64,000 nt of DNA from Osmia lignaria lignaria. Lineage: Eukaryota > Arthropoda > Insecta > Hymenoptera > Megachilidae. The translations under genes were made by a program, and so were the position numbers. The stretch spans positions 22,046,001-22,110,000 of the forward strand of contig NW_027478161.1 in the NCBI RefSeq assembly GCF_051020975.1. The letters are read 5' to 3'. Positions 10,202 to 22,115 of the stretch are shown in pieces. A model generated the notes under the pieces. That model was given only the letters and a program-made list of their open reading frames with translations. It was not told the DNA's origin and did not search any database. The stretch's first letter is position 1. Each line of letters starts with the position of its first letter.

Positions 10202-13200
10202 TTGCAGATATATCTCAAGGGAAGGGGCCTGACGGACATATTTCGAGATATTTCTTCTTCTTGTTGTTCTTCTTCTGCACAGCTGAGCTGGAAGTGGCAT
10301 TTGCAGGTCGCAATAGTGCAGAGTTATCTCAAAGAAAGGGGCCACGGTGTTTCTGTATCTCTATTGTGTTGGTGCGGCTTCGGAACTTTTAAATATCTCG
10401 ATATATCTCGAAAACTACGCTTCTGATCAAAAAATATCATAGAACGTAAATTGTAGGAAACATTATTCTCTACAAAAAAGGTCTGTTAACATTTTGCCAT
10501 AGCTCGTTTCGTTTCCGAGATATTTGCAGATTTATCTCAAGGGAAGGGGCCTAACGGACATATTTCGAGATATTTCTTCTTCTTGTTGTTCTTCTTCTGC
10601 ACAGCTAAACTGGAAGTGGCATTTCCAGCTCGCAATAGTGCAGAGTTATCTCAAAGAAAGGGGCCACGGTGTTTCTGTATCTCTATTATGTTGGTGCGGC
10701 TTCGGAACTTTTAAATATCTTGATATATCTCGAGAACTACGCATCTGATCAAAAAATATCATAGAACATAAAAAGTAGGAAACTTAATTCTCTACAAAAA
10801 AGGTCTCTTAACATTTTGCCATAGCTCGCTTCGTTTCCGAGATATTTGCAGATTTATCTCAAGGGAAGGGGCCTGACGGACATATTTCGAGATATTTCTT
10901 CTTCTTGTTGTTCTTCTTCTGCACAGCTGAGCTGGAAGTGGCATTTGCAGGTCGCAATAGTGCAGAGTTATCTCAAAGAAAGGGGCCACGGTGTTTCTGT
11001 ATCTCTATTATGTTGGTGCGGCTTCGGAACTTTTAAATATCTCGATATATCTCGAAAACTACGCTTCTGATCAAAAAATATCATAGAACGTAAATTGTAG
11101 GAAACATTATTCTCTACAAAAAAGGTCTCTTAACATTTTGCCATAGCTCGCTTCGTTTCCGAGATATTTGCAGATTCATCTCAAGGGAAGGGGTCTGACG
11201 GACATATTTCGAGATATTTCTTCTTCTTGTTGTTCTTCTTCTGCACAGCTAAGCTCGAAGCGGCATTTACAGCTCGCAATAGTGCAGAGTTATCTCAAAG
11301 AAAGAGGCCACGGTGTTTCTGTACCTCTATTATGTTGGTGCAGCTTCGGAACTTTTAAATATCTTGATATATCTCGAGAACTACGCATCTGATCAAAAAA
11401 TATCATCGAACATAAAAAGTAGGAAACTTAATTCTCTACAAAAAAGGTCTCTTAACATTTTGCCATAGCTCGCTTCGTTTCCGAGATATTTGCAGATTTA
11501 TCTCAAGGGAAGTGGCCTGACGGACATATTTCGAGATATTTCTTCTTCTTGTTGTTCTTGTTCTGCACAGCTAAGCTGGAAGTGGCATTTGCAGCTCGCA
11601 ATAGTGCAGAGTTATCTCAAAGAAAGGGGCCACGGTGTTTCTGTATCTCTATTATGTTGGAGCGGCTTCGGAACTTTTAAATATCTTGATATATCTCGAG
11701 AACTACGCATCTGATCAAAAAATATCATAGAAGATAAAAAGTAGGAAACTTAATTCTCTACAAAAAAGGTCTCCTAACATTTTGCCATAGCTCGCTTCGT
11801 TTCCGAGATATTTGCATATTTATCTCAAGGGAAGGGGCCTGACGGACATATTTCGAGATATTTCTTCTTCTTGTTGTTCTTCTTCTGCACAGCTAAGCTG
11901 GAAGTGGCATTTGCGGCTCGCACTAGTGCAGAGTTATCTCAAAGAAAGGGGCCACGGTGTTTCTGTATCTCTATTATGTTGGTGCGGCTTCGGAACTTTT
12001 AAATATCTCGATATATCTCGAAAACTACGCTTCTGATCAAAAAATATCATAGAACATAAAAAGTAGGAAACTTAATTCTCTACAAAAAAGGTCTCTTAAC
12101 ATTTTGCCATAGCTCGCTTCGTTTCCGAGATATTTGCAGATTTATCTCAAGGGAAGGGGCCTAACGGACATATTTCGAGATATTTCTTCTTCTTGTTGTT
12201 CTTCTTCTGCACAGCTAAACTGGAAGTGGCATTTCCAGCTCGCAATAGTGCAGAGTTATCTCAAAGAAAGGGGCCACGGTGTTTCTGTATCTCTATTATG
12301 TTGGTGCGGCTTCGGAACTTTTAAATATCTTGATATATCTCGAGAACTACGCATCTGATCAAAAAATATCATAGAAGATAAAAAGTAGGAAACTTAATTC
12401 TCTACAAAAAAGGTCTCTTAACATTTTGCCATAGCTCGCTTCGTTTCCGAGATATTTGCAGATTTATCTCAAGGGAAGGGGCCTGACGGACATATTTCGA
12501 GATATTTCTTCTTCTTGTTGTTCTTCTTCTGCACAGCTGAGCTGGAAGTGGCATTTGCAGGTCGCAATAGTGCAGAGTTATCGCAAAGAAAGGGGCCACG
12601 GTGTTTCTGTATCTCTATTATGTTGGTGCGGCTTCGGAACTTTTAAATATCTCGATATATCTCGAAAACTACGCTTCTGATCAAAAAATATCGTAGAACG
12701 TAAATTGTAGGAAACATTATTCTCTACAAAAAAGGTCTCTTAACATTTTGCCATAGCTCGTTTCGTTTCCGAGATATTTGCAGATTTATCTCAAGGGAAG
12801 GGGCCTGACGGACATATTTCGAGATATTTCTTCTTCTTGTTGTTCTTCTTCTGCACAGCTAAGCTGGAAGTGGCATTTACAGCTCGCAATAGTGCAGAGT
12901 TATCTCAAAGAAAGGGGCCACGGTGTTTCTGTATCTCTATTATGTTGGTGTGGCTTCGGAACTTTTAAATATCTTGATATATCTCGAGAACTACGCATCT
13001 GATCAAAAAATATCATAGAACATAAATTGTAGGAAACATAATTCTCTACAAAAAACGTCTCTTAACATTTTGCCATAGATCGCTTCGTTTCCGAGATATT
13101 TGCAGATTTATCTCAAGGGAAGGGGCCTAACGGACATATTTCGAGATATTTCTTCTTCTTGTTGTTCTTCTTCTGCACAGCTAAACTGGAAGTGGCATTT

Positions 13201-14065
13201 CCAGCTCGCAATAGTGCAGAGTCATCTCAAAGAAAGGGGCCACGGTGTTTCTGTATCTCTATTATGTTGGTGCGGCTTCGGAACTTTTAAATATCTCGAT
13301 ATATCTCGAAAACTACGCTTCTGATCAAAAAATATCATAGAACATAAAAAGTAGGAAACTTAATTCTCTACAAAAAAGTTCTCTTAACATTTTGCCATAG
13401 CTCGCTTCGTTTCCGAGATATTTGCAGATATATCTCAAGGGAAGGGGCCTGACGGACATATTTCAAGATATTTCTTCTTCTTGTTGTTCTTCTTCTGCAC
13501 AGCTAAGCTGGAAGTGGCATTTACAGCTCGCAATAGTGCAGAGTTATCTCAAAGAAAGGGGCCACGGTGTTTCTGTATCTCTATTATGTTGGTGCGGCTT
13601 CGGAACTTTTAAATATCTTGATATATCTCGAGAACTACGCATCTGATCAAAAAATATCATAGAACATGAAAAGTAGGAAAATTAATTCTCTACAAAAAAG
13701 GTCTCTTAACATTTTGCCATAGCTCGCTTCGTTTCCGAGATATTTGCAGATTTATCTCAAGGAAAGGGGCCTAACGGACATATTTCGAGATATTTCTTCT
13801 TCTTGTTGTTCTTCTTCTGCACAGCTAAACTGGAAGTGGCATTTCCAGCTCGCAATAGTGCAGAGTCATCTCAAAGAAAGGGGCCACGGTGTTTCTGTAT
13901 CTCTATTATGTTGGTGCGGCTTCGGAACTTTTAAATATCTTGATATATCTCGAGAACTACGCATCTGATCAAAAAATATCATAGAACATAAAAAGTAGGA
14001 AACTTAATTCTCTACAAAAAAGGTCTCTTAACATTTTGCCATAGCTCGCTTCGTTTCCGAGATAT
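10202..14065. repeat. 12-unit higher-order repeat C, copy 1 (units 32-43)
   Basis: Order: m4/K/tV with ctattgtgttgg (32); m3/E (33); m4/K/tV (34); a distinctive unit with gattcatctc, ctcgaagcgg and tgcagcttcgg (35); a unit with aagtggcc and cttgttctgc (36); m2/K with catattt head (37); m3/E with agaagat (38); m4/K with ttatcgcaaag (39); E with gtgtggcttcgg (40); m3 with gagtcatctc/K (41); E with tttcaagat (42); m3 with caaggaaagg and gagtcatctc (43). The same sequence of rare markers recurs 3,864 bp later with two units missing and one added. Units 37, 40 and 41 are E/K block hybrids. Confidence 0.88.
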
Positions 14066-17000
14066 TTGCAGATTTATCTCAAGGGAAGGGGCCTGACGGA
14101 CATATTTCGAGATATTTCTTCTTCTTGTTGTTCTTCTTCTGCACAGCTGAGCTGGAAGTGGCATTTGCAGGTCGCAATAGTGCAGAGTTATCTCAAAGAA
14201 AGGGGCCACGGTGTTTCTGTATCTCTATTGTGTTGGTGCGGCTTCGGAACTTTTAAATATCTCGATATATCTCGAAAACTACGCTTCTGATCAAAAAATA
14301 TCATAGAACGTAAATTGTAGGAAACATTATTCTCTACAAAAAAGGTCTCTTAACATTTTGCCATAGCTCGTTTCGTTTCCGAGATATTTGCAGATTTATC
14401 TCAAGGGAAGGGGCCTAACGGACATATTTCGAGATATTTCTTCTTCTTGTTGTTCTTCTTCTGCACAGCTAAACTGGAAGTGGCATTTCCAGCTCGCAAT
14501 AGTGCAGAGTTATCTCAAAGAAAGGGGCCACGGTGTTTCTGTATCTCTATTATGTTGGTGCGGCTTCGGAACTTTTAAATATCTTGATATATCTCGAGAA
14601 CTACGCATCTGATCAAAAAATATCATAGAACATAAAAAGTAGGAAACTTAATTCTCTACAAAAAAGGTCTCTTAACATTTTGCCATAGCTCGCTTCGTTT
14701 CCGAGATATTTGCAGATTTATCTCAAGGGAAGGGGCCTGACGGACATATTTCGAGATATTTCTTCTTCTTGTTGTTCTTCTTCTGCACAGCTGAGCTGGA
14801 AGTGGCATTTGCAGGTCGCAATAGTGCAGAGTTATCTCAAAGAAAGGGGCCACGGTGTTTCTGTATCTCTATTATGTTGGTGCGGCTTCGGAACTTTTAA
14901 ATATCTCGATATATCTCGAAAACTACGCTTCTGATCAAAAAATATCATAGAACGTAAATTGTAGGAAACATTATTCTCTACAAAAAAGGTCTCTTAACAT
15001 TTTGCCATAGCTCGCTTCGTTTCCGAGATATTTGCAGATTCATCTCAAGGGAAGGGGTCTGACGGACATATTTCGAGATATTTCTTCTTCTTGTTGTTCT
15101 TCTTCTGCACAGCTAAGCTCGAAGCGGCATTTACAGCTCGCAATAGTGCAGAGTTATCTCAAAGAAAGAGGCCACGGTGTTTCTGTACCTCTATTATGTT
15201 GGTGCAGCTTCGGAACTTTTAAATATCTTGATATATCTCGAGAACTACGCATCTGATCAAAAAATATCATAGAGCATAAAAAGTAGGAAACTTAATTCTC
15301 TACAAAAAAGGTGTCTTAACATTTTGCCATAGCTCGCTTCGTTTCCGAGATATTTGCAGATTTATCTCAAGGGAAGGGGCCTAACGGACATATTTCGAGA
15401 TATTTCTTCTTCTTGTTGTTCTTCTTCTGCACAGCTAAACTGGAAGTGGCATTTCCAGCTCGCAATAGTGCAGAGTTATCTCAAAGAAAGGGGCCACGGT
15501 GTTTCTGTATCTCTATTATGTTGGTGCGGCTTCGGAACTTTTAAATATCTTGATATATCTCGAGAACTACGCATCTGATCAAAAAATATCATAGAAGATA
15601 AAAAGTAGGAAACTTAATTCTCTACAAAAAAGGTCTCTTAACATTTTGCCATAGCTCGCTTCGTTTCCGAGATATTTGCAGATTTATCTCAAGGGAAGGG
15701 GCCTGACGGACATATTTCGAGATATTTCTTCTTCTTGTTGTTCTTCTTCTGCACAGCTGAGCTGGAAGTGGCATTTGCAGGTCGCAATAGTGCAGAGTTA
15801 TCGCAAAGAAAGGGGCCACGGTGTTTCTGTATCTCTATTATGTTGGTGCGGCTTCGGAACTTTTAAATATCTCGATATATCTCGAAAACTACGCTTCTGA
15901 TCAAAAAATATCGTAGAACGTAAATTGTAGGAAACATTATTCTCTACAAAAAAGGTCTCTTAACATTTTGCCATAGCTCGTTTCGTTTCCGAGATATTTG
16001 CAGATTTATCTCAAGGGAAGGGGCCTGACGGACATATTTCGAGATATTTCTTCTTCTTGTTGTTCTTCTTCTGCACAGCTAAGCTGGAAGTGGCATTTAC
16101 AGCTCGCAATAGTGCAGAGTTATCTCAAAGAAAGGGGCCACGGTGTTTCTGTATCTCTATTATGTTGGTGTGGCTTCGGAACTTTTAAATATCTTGATAT
16201 ATCTCGAGAACTACGCATCTGATCAAAAAACATCATAGAACATAAATTGTAGGAAACATAATTCTCTACAAAAAACGTCTCTTAACATTTTGCCATAGAT
16301 CGCTTCGTTTCCGAGATATTTGCAGATTTATCTCAAGGGAAGGGGCCTAACGGACATATTTCGAGATATTTCTTCTTCTTGTTGTTCTTCTTCTGCACAG
16401 CTAAACTGGAAGTGGCATTTCCAGCTCGCAATAGTGCAGAGTCATCTCAAAGAAAGGGGCCACGGTGTTTCTGTATCTCTATTATGTTGGTGCGGCTTCG
16501 GAACTTTTAAATATCTCGATATATCTCGAAAACTACGCTTCTGATCAAAAAATATCATAGAACATAAAAAGTAGGAAACTTAATTCTCTACAAAAAAGTT
16601 CTCTTAACATTTTGCCATAGCTCGCTTCGTTTCCGAGATATTTGCAGATTTATCTCAAGGGAAGGGGCCTAACGGACATATTTCGAGATATTTCTTCTTC
16701 TTGTTGTTCTTCTTCTGCACAGCTAAACTGGAAGTGGCATTTCCAGCTCGCAATAGTGCAGAGTCATCTCAAAGAAAGGGGCCACGGTGTTTCTGTATCT
16801 CTATTATGTTGGTGCGGCTTCGGAACTTTTAAATATTTCGATATATCTCGAAAACTACGCTTCTGATCAAAAAATATCATAGAACATAAATTGTAGGAAA
16901 CATAATTCTCGACAAAAAAGGTCTCTTAACCTTTTGCCATAGCTCGCTTCGTTTCCGAGATATTTGCAGATATATCTCAAGGGAAGGGGCCTGACGGACA

Positions 17001-17607
17001 TATTTCAAGATATTTCTTCTTCTTGTTGTTCTTCTTCTGCACAGCTAAGCTGGAAGTGGCATTTACAGCTCGCAATAGTGCAGAGTTATCTCAAAGAAAG
17101 GGGCCACGGTGTTTCTGTATCTCTATTATGTTGGTGCGGCTTCGGAACTTTTAAATATCTTGATATATCTCGAGAACTACGCATCTGATCAAAAAATATC
17201 ATAGAACATGAAAAGTAGGAAAATTAATTCTCTACAAAAAATGTCTCTTAACATTTTGCCATAGCTCGCTTCGTTTCCGAGATATTTGCAGATTTATCTC
17301 AAGGAAAGGGGCCTAACGGACATATTTCGAGATATTTCTTCTTCTTGTTGTTCTTCTTCTGCACAGCTAAACTGGAAGTGGCATTTCCAGCTCGCAATAG
17401 TGCAGAGTCATCTCAAAGAAAGGGGCCACGGTGTTTCTGTATCTCTATTATGTTGGTGCGGCTTCGGAACTTTTAAATATCTTGATATATCTCGAGAACT
17501 ACGCATCTGATCAAAAAATATCATAGAACATAAAAAGTAGGAAACTTAATTCTCTACAAAAAAGGTCTCTTAACATTTTGCCATAGCTCGCTTCGTTTCC
17601 GAGATAT
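14066..17607. repeat. 11-unit higher-order repeat C, copy 2 (units 44-54)
   Basis: Matches copy 1 in order but lacks partners of units 36-37 between units 47 and 48. It carries one additional m3/K unit (52, with aaatatttcgat) before the tttcaagat unit (53). Shared rare markers are ctattgtgttgg, tatcgtagaacg, gtgtggcttcgg, catagatcgc and gaaaattaattc. The whole-unit differences point to unequal crossing over in exact 322-bp register. Confidence 0.88.
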
Positions 17608-20600
17608 TTGCAGATGTATCTCAAGGGAAGGGGCCTGACGGACATATTTCGAGATATTTCTTCTTCTTGTTGTTCTTCTTCTGCACAGCTGAGCTGGAAG
17701 TGGCATTTGCAGGTCGCAATAGTGCAGAGTTATCTCAAAGAAAGGGGCCACGGTGTTTCTGTATCTCTATTGTGTTGGTGCGGCTTCGGAACTTTTAAAT
17801 ATCTCGATATATCTCGAAAACTACGCTTCTGATCAAAAAATATCATAGAACGTAAATTGTAGGAAACATTATTCTCTACAAAAAAGGTCTCTTAACATTT
17901 TGCCATAGCTCGTTTCGTTTCCGAGATATTTGCAGATTTATCTCAAGGGAAGGGGCCTAACGGACATATTTCGAGATATTTCTTCTTCTTGTTGTTCTTC
18001 TTCTGCACAGCTAAACTGGAAGTGGCATTTCCAGCTCGCAATAGTGCAGAGTTATCTCAAAGAAAGGGGCCACGGTGTTTCTGTATCTCTATTATGTTGG
18101 TGCGGCTTCGGAACTTTTAAATATCTTGATATATCTCGAGAACTACGCATCTGATCAAAAAATATCATAGAACATAAAAAGTAGGAAACTTAATTCTCTA
18201 CAAAAAAGGTCTCTTAACATTTTGCCATAGCTCGCTTCGTTTCCGAGATATTTGCAGATTTATCTCAAGGGAAGGGGCCTGACGGACATATTTCGAGATA
18301 TTTCTTCTTCTTGTTGTTCTTCTTCTGCACAGCTGAGCTGGAAGTGGCATTTGCAGGTCGCAATAGTGCAGAGTTATCTCAAAGAAAGGGGCCACGGTGT
18401 TTCTGTATCTCTATTATGTTGGTGCGGCTTCGGAACTTTTAAATATCTCGATATATCTCGAAAACTACGCTTCTGATCAAAAAATATCATAGAACGTAAA
18501 TTGTAGGAAACATTATTCTCTACAAAAAAGGTCTCTTAACATTTTGCCATAGCTCGCTTCGTTTCCGAGATATTTGCAGATTCATCTCAAGGGAAGGGGT
18601 CTGACGGACATATTTCGAGATATTTCTTCTTCTTGTTGTTCTTCTTCTGCACAGCTAAGCTCGAAGCGGCATTTACAGCTCGCAATAGTGCAGAGTTATC
18701 TCAAAGAAAGAGGCCACGGTGTTTCTGTACCTCTATTATGTTGGTGCAGCTTCGGAACTTTTAAATATCTTGATATATCTCGAGAACTACGCATCTGATC
18801 AAAAAATATCATAGAGCATAAAAAGTAGGAAACTTAATTCTCTACAAAAAAGGTGTCTTAACATTTTGCCATAGCTCGCTTCGTTTCCGAGATATTTGCA
18901 GATTTATCTCAAGGGAAGGGGCCTGACGGACATATTTCGAGATATTTCTTCTTCTTGTTGTTCTTCTTCTGCACAGCTAAGCTGGAAGTGGCATTTGCAG
19001 CTCGCAGTAGTGCAGAGTTATCTCAAAGAAAGGGGCCACGGTGTTTCTGTATCTCTATTATGTTGGTGCGGCTTCGGAACTTTTAAATATCTTGATATAT
19101 CTCGAGAACTACGCATCTGATCAAAAAATATCATAGAAGATAAAAAGTAGGAAACTTAATTCTCTACAAAAAAGGTCTCCTAACATTTTGCCATAGCTCG
19201 CTTCGTTTCCGAGATATTTGCAGATTCATCTCAAGGGAAGGGGTCTGACGGACATATTTCGAGATATTTCTTCTTCTTGTTGTTCTTCTTCTGCACAGCT
19301 AAGCTCGAAGCGGCATTTACAGCTCGCAATAGTGCAGAGTTATCTCAAAGAAAGAGGCCACGGTGTTTCCGTACCTCTATTATGTTGGTGCAGCTTCGGA
19401 ACTTTTAAATATCTTGATATATCTCGAGAACTACGCATCTGATCAAAAAATATCATCGAACATAAAAAGTAGGAAACTTAATTCTCTACAAAAAAGGTCT
19501 CTTAACATTTTGCCATAGCTCGCTTCGTTTCCGAGATATTTGCAGATTTATCTCAAGGGAAGTGGCCTGACGGACATATTTCGAGATATTTCTTCTTCTT
19601 GTTGTTCTTGTTCTGCACAGCTAAGCTGGAAGTGGCATTTGCAGCTCGCAATAGTGCAGAGTTATCCCAAAGAAAGGGGCCACGGTGTTTCTGTATCTCT
19701 ATTATGTTGGTGCCGCTTCGGAACTTTTAAATATCTGGATATATCTCGAGAACTACGCATCTGATCAAAAAATATCATAGAGCATAAAAAGTAGGAAACT
19801 TAATTCTCTACAAAAAAGGTGTCTTAACATTTTGCCATAGCTCGCTTCGTTTCCGAGATATTTGCAGATTTATCTCAAGGGAAGGGGCCTGACGGACATA
19901 TTTCGAGATATTTCTTCTTCTTGTTGTTCTTCTTCTGCACAGCTAAGCTGGAAGTGGCATTTGCAGCTCGCAGTAGTGCAGAGTTATCTCAAAGAAAGGG
20001 GCCACGGTGTTTCTGTATCTCTATTATGTTGGTGCGGCTTCGGAACTTTTAAATATCTTGATATATCTCGAGAACTACGCATCTGATCAAAAAATATCAT
20101 AGAAGATAAAAAGTAGGAAACTTAATTCTCTACAAAAAAGGTCTCCTAACATTTTGCCATAGCTCGCTTCGTTTCCGAGATATTTGCATATTTATCTCAA
20201 GGGAAGGGGCCTGACGGACATATTTCGAGATATTTCTTCTTCTTGTTGTTCTTCTTCTGCACAGCTAAGCTGGAAGTGGCATTTGCGGCTCGCACTAGTG
20301 CAGAGTTATCTCAAAGAAAGGGGCCACGGTGTTTCTGTATCTCTATTATGTTGGTGCGGCTTCGGAACTTTTAAATATCTCGATATATCTCGAAAACTAC
20401 GCTTCTGATCAAAAAATATCATAGAACATAAAAAGTAGGAAACTTAATTCTCTACAAAAAAGGTCTCTTAACATTTTGCCATAGCTCGCTTCGTTTCCGA
20501 GATATTTGCAGATTTATCTCAAGGGAAGGGGCCTAACGGACATATTTCGAGATATTTCTTCTTCTTGTTGTTCTTCTTCTGCACAGCTAAACTGGAAGTG

Positions 20601-22115
20601 GCATTTCCAGCTCGCAATAGTGCAGAGTTATCTCAAAGAAAGGGGCCACGGTGTTTCTGTATCTCTATTATGTTGGTGCGGCTTCGGAACTTTTAAATAT
20701 CTTGATATATCTCGAGAACTACGCATCTGATCAAAAAATATCATAGAAGATAAAAAGTAGGAAACTTAATTCTCTACAAAAAAGGTCTCTTAACATTTTG
20801 CCATAGCTCGCTTCGTTTCCGAGATATTTGCAGATTTATCTCAAGGGAAGGGGCCTGACGGACATATTTCGAGATATTTCTTCTTCTTGTTGTTCTTCTT
20901 CTGCACAGCTGAGCTGGAAGTGGCATTTGCAGGTCGCAATAGTGCAGAGTTATCGCAAAGAAAGGGGCCACGGTGTTTCTGTATCTCTATTATGTTGGTG
21001 CGGCTTCGGAACTTTTAAATATCTCGATATATCTCGAAAACTACGCTTCTGATCAAAAAATATCGTAGAACGTAAATTGTAGGAAACATTATTCTCTACA
21101 AAAAAGGTCTCTTAACATTTTGCCATAGCTCGTTTCGTTTCCGAGATATTTGCAGATTTATCTCAAGGGAAGGGGCCTGACGGACATATTTCGAGATATT
21201 TCTTCTTCTTGTTGTTCTTCTTCTGCACAGCTAAGCTGGAAGTGGCATTTACAGCTCGCAATAGTGCAGAGTTATCTCAAAGAAAGGGGCCACGGTGTTT
21301 CTGTATCTCTATTATGTTGGTGTGGCTTCGGAACTTTTAAATATCTTGATATATCTCGAGAACTACGCATCTGATCAAAAAATATCATAGAACATAAATT
21401 GTAGGAAACATAATTCTCTACAAAAAAGGTCTCTTAACATTTTGCCATAGCTCGCTTCGTTTCCGAGATATTTGCAGATTTATCTCAAGGGAAGGGGCCT
21501 GACGGACATATTTCGAGATATTTCTTCTTCTTGTTGTTCTTCTTCTGCACAGCTAAGCTGGAAGTGGCATTTGCGGCTCGCACTAGTGCAGAGTTATCTC
21601 AAAGAAAGGGGCCACGGTGTTTCTGTATCCCTATTATGTTGGTGCGGCTTCGGAACTTTTAAATATCTCGATATATCTCGAAAACTACGCTTCTGATCAA
21701 AAAATATCATAGAACATAAATTGTAGGAAACATAATTCTCTACAAAAAACGTCTCTTAACATTTTGCCATAGATCGCTTCGTTTCCGAGATATTTGCAGA
21801 TTCAGCTCAAAGGAACTGGCCTGACGGACATATATCGAGATATTTCTTCTTCTTGTTGTTCTTCTTCTGCACAGCTAAGCTGGAAGTGGCATTTGCAGCT
21901 CGCAATAGTGCAGAGTTATCGCAAAGAAAGGGGCCACGGTGTTTCTGTATCTCTATTATGTTGGTGCGGCTTCGGAACTTTTAAATATCTTGATATATCT
22001 CGAGAACTACGCATCTGATCAAATAATATCATAGAACATGAAAAGTAGGAAAATTAATTCTCTACAAAAAAGGTCTCTTAACATTTTGCCATAGCTCGCT
22101 TCGTTTCCGAGATAT
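17608..22115. repeat. Higher-order repeat C, copy 3, expanded and rearranged (units 55-68)
   Basis: Units 55-58 repeat units 44-47, and units 63-66 repeat units 37-40. Between them, units 59-62 contain a local three-unit duplication: unit 59 and its flanks (agagcata and ggtgtctt before, agaagat and ctcctaac after) recur as unit 62, 966 bp later. Unit 60 is a second copy of the gattcatctc unit and unit 61 a second copy of unit 36 (cttgttctgc). Units 67 (m2/K) and 68 (Q head with ttatcgcaaag) depart from copies 1 and 2, so the block ends in a mosaic. Confidence 0.82.
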
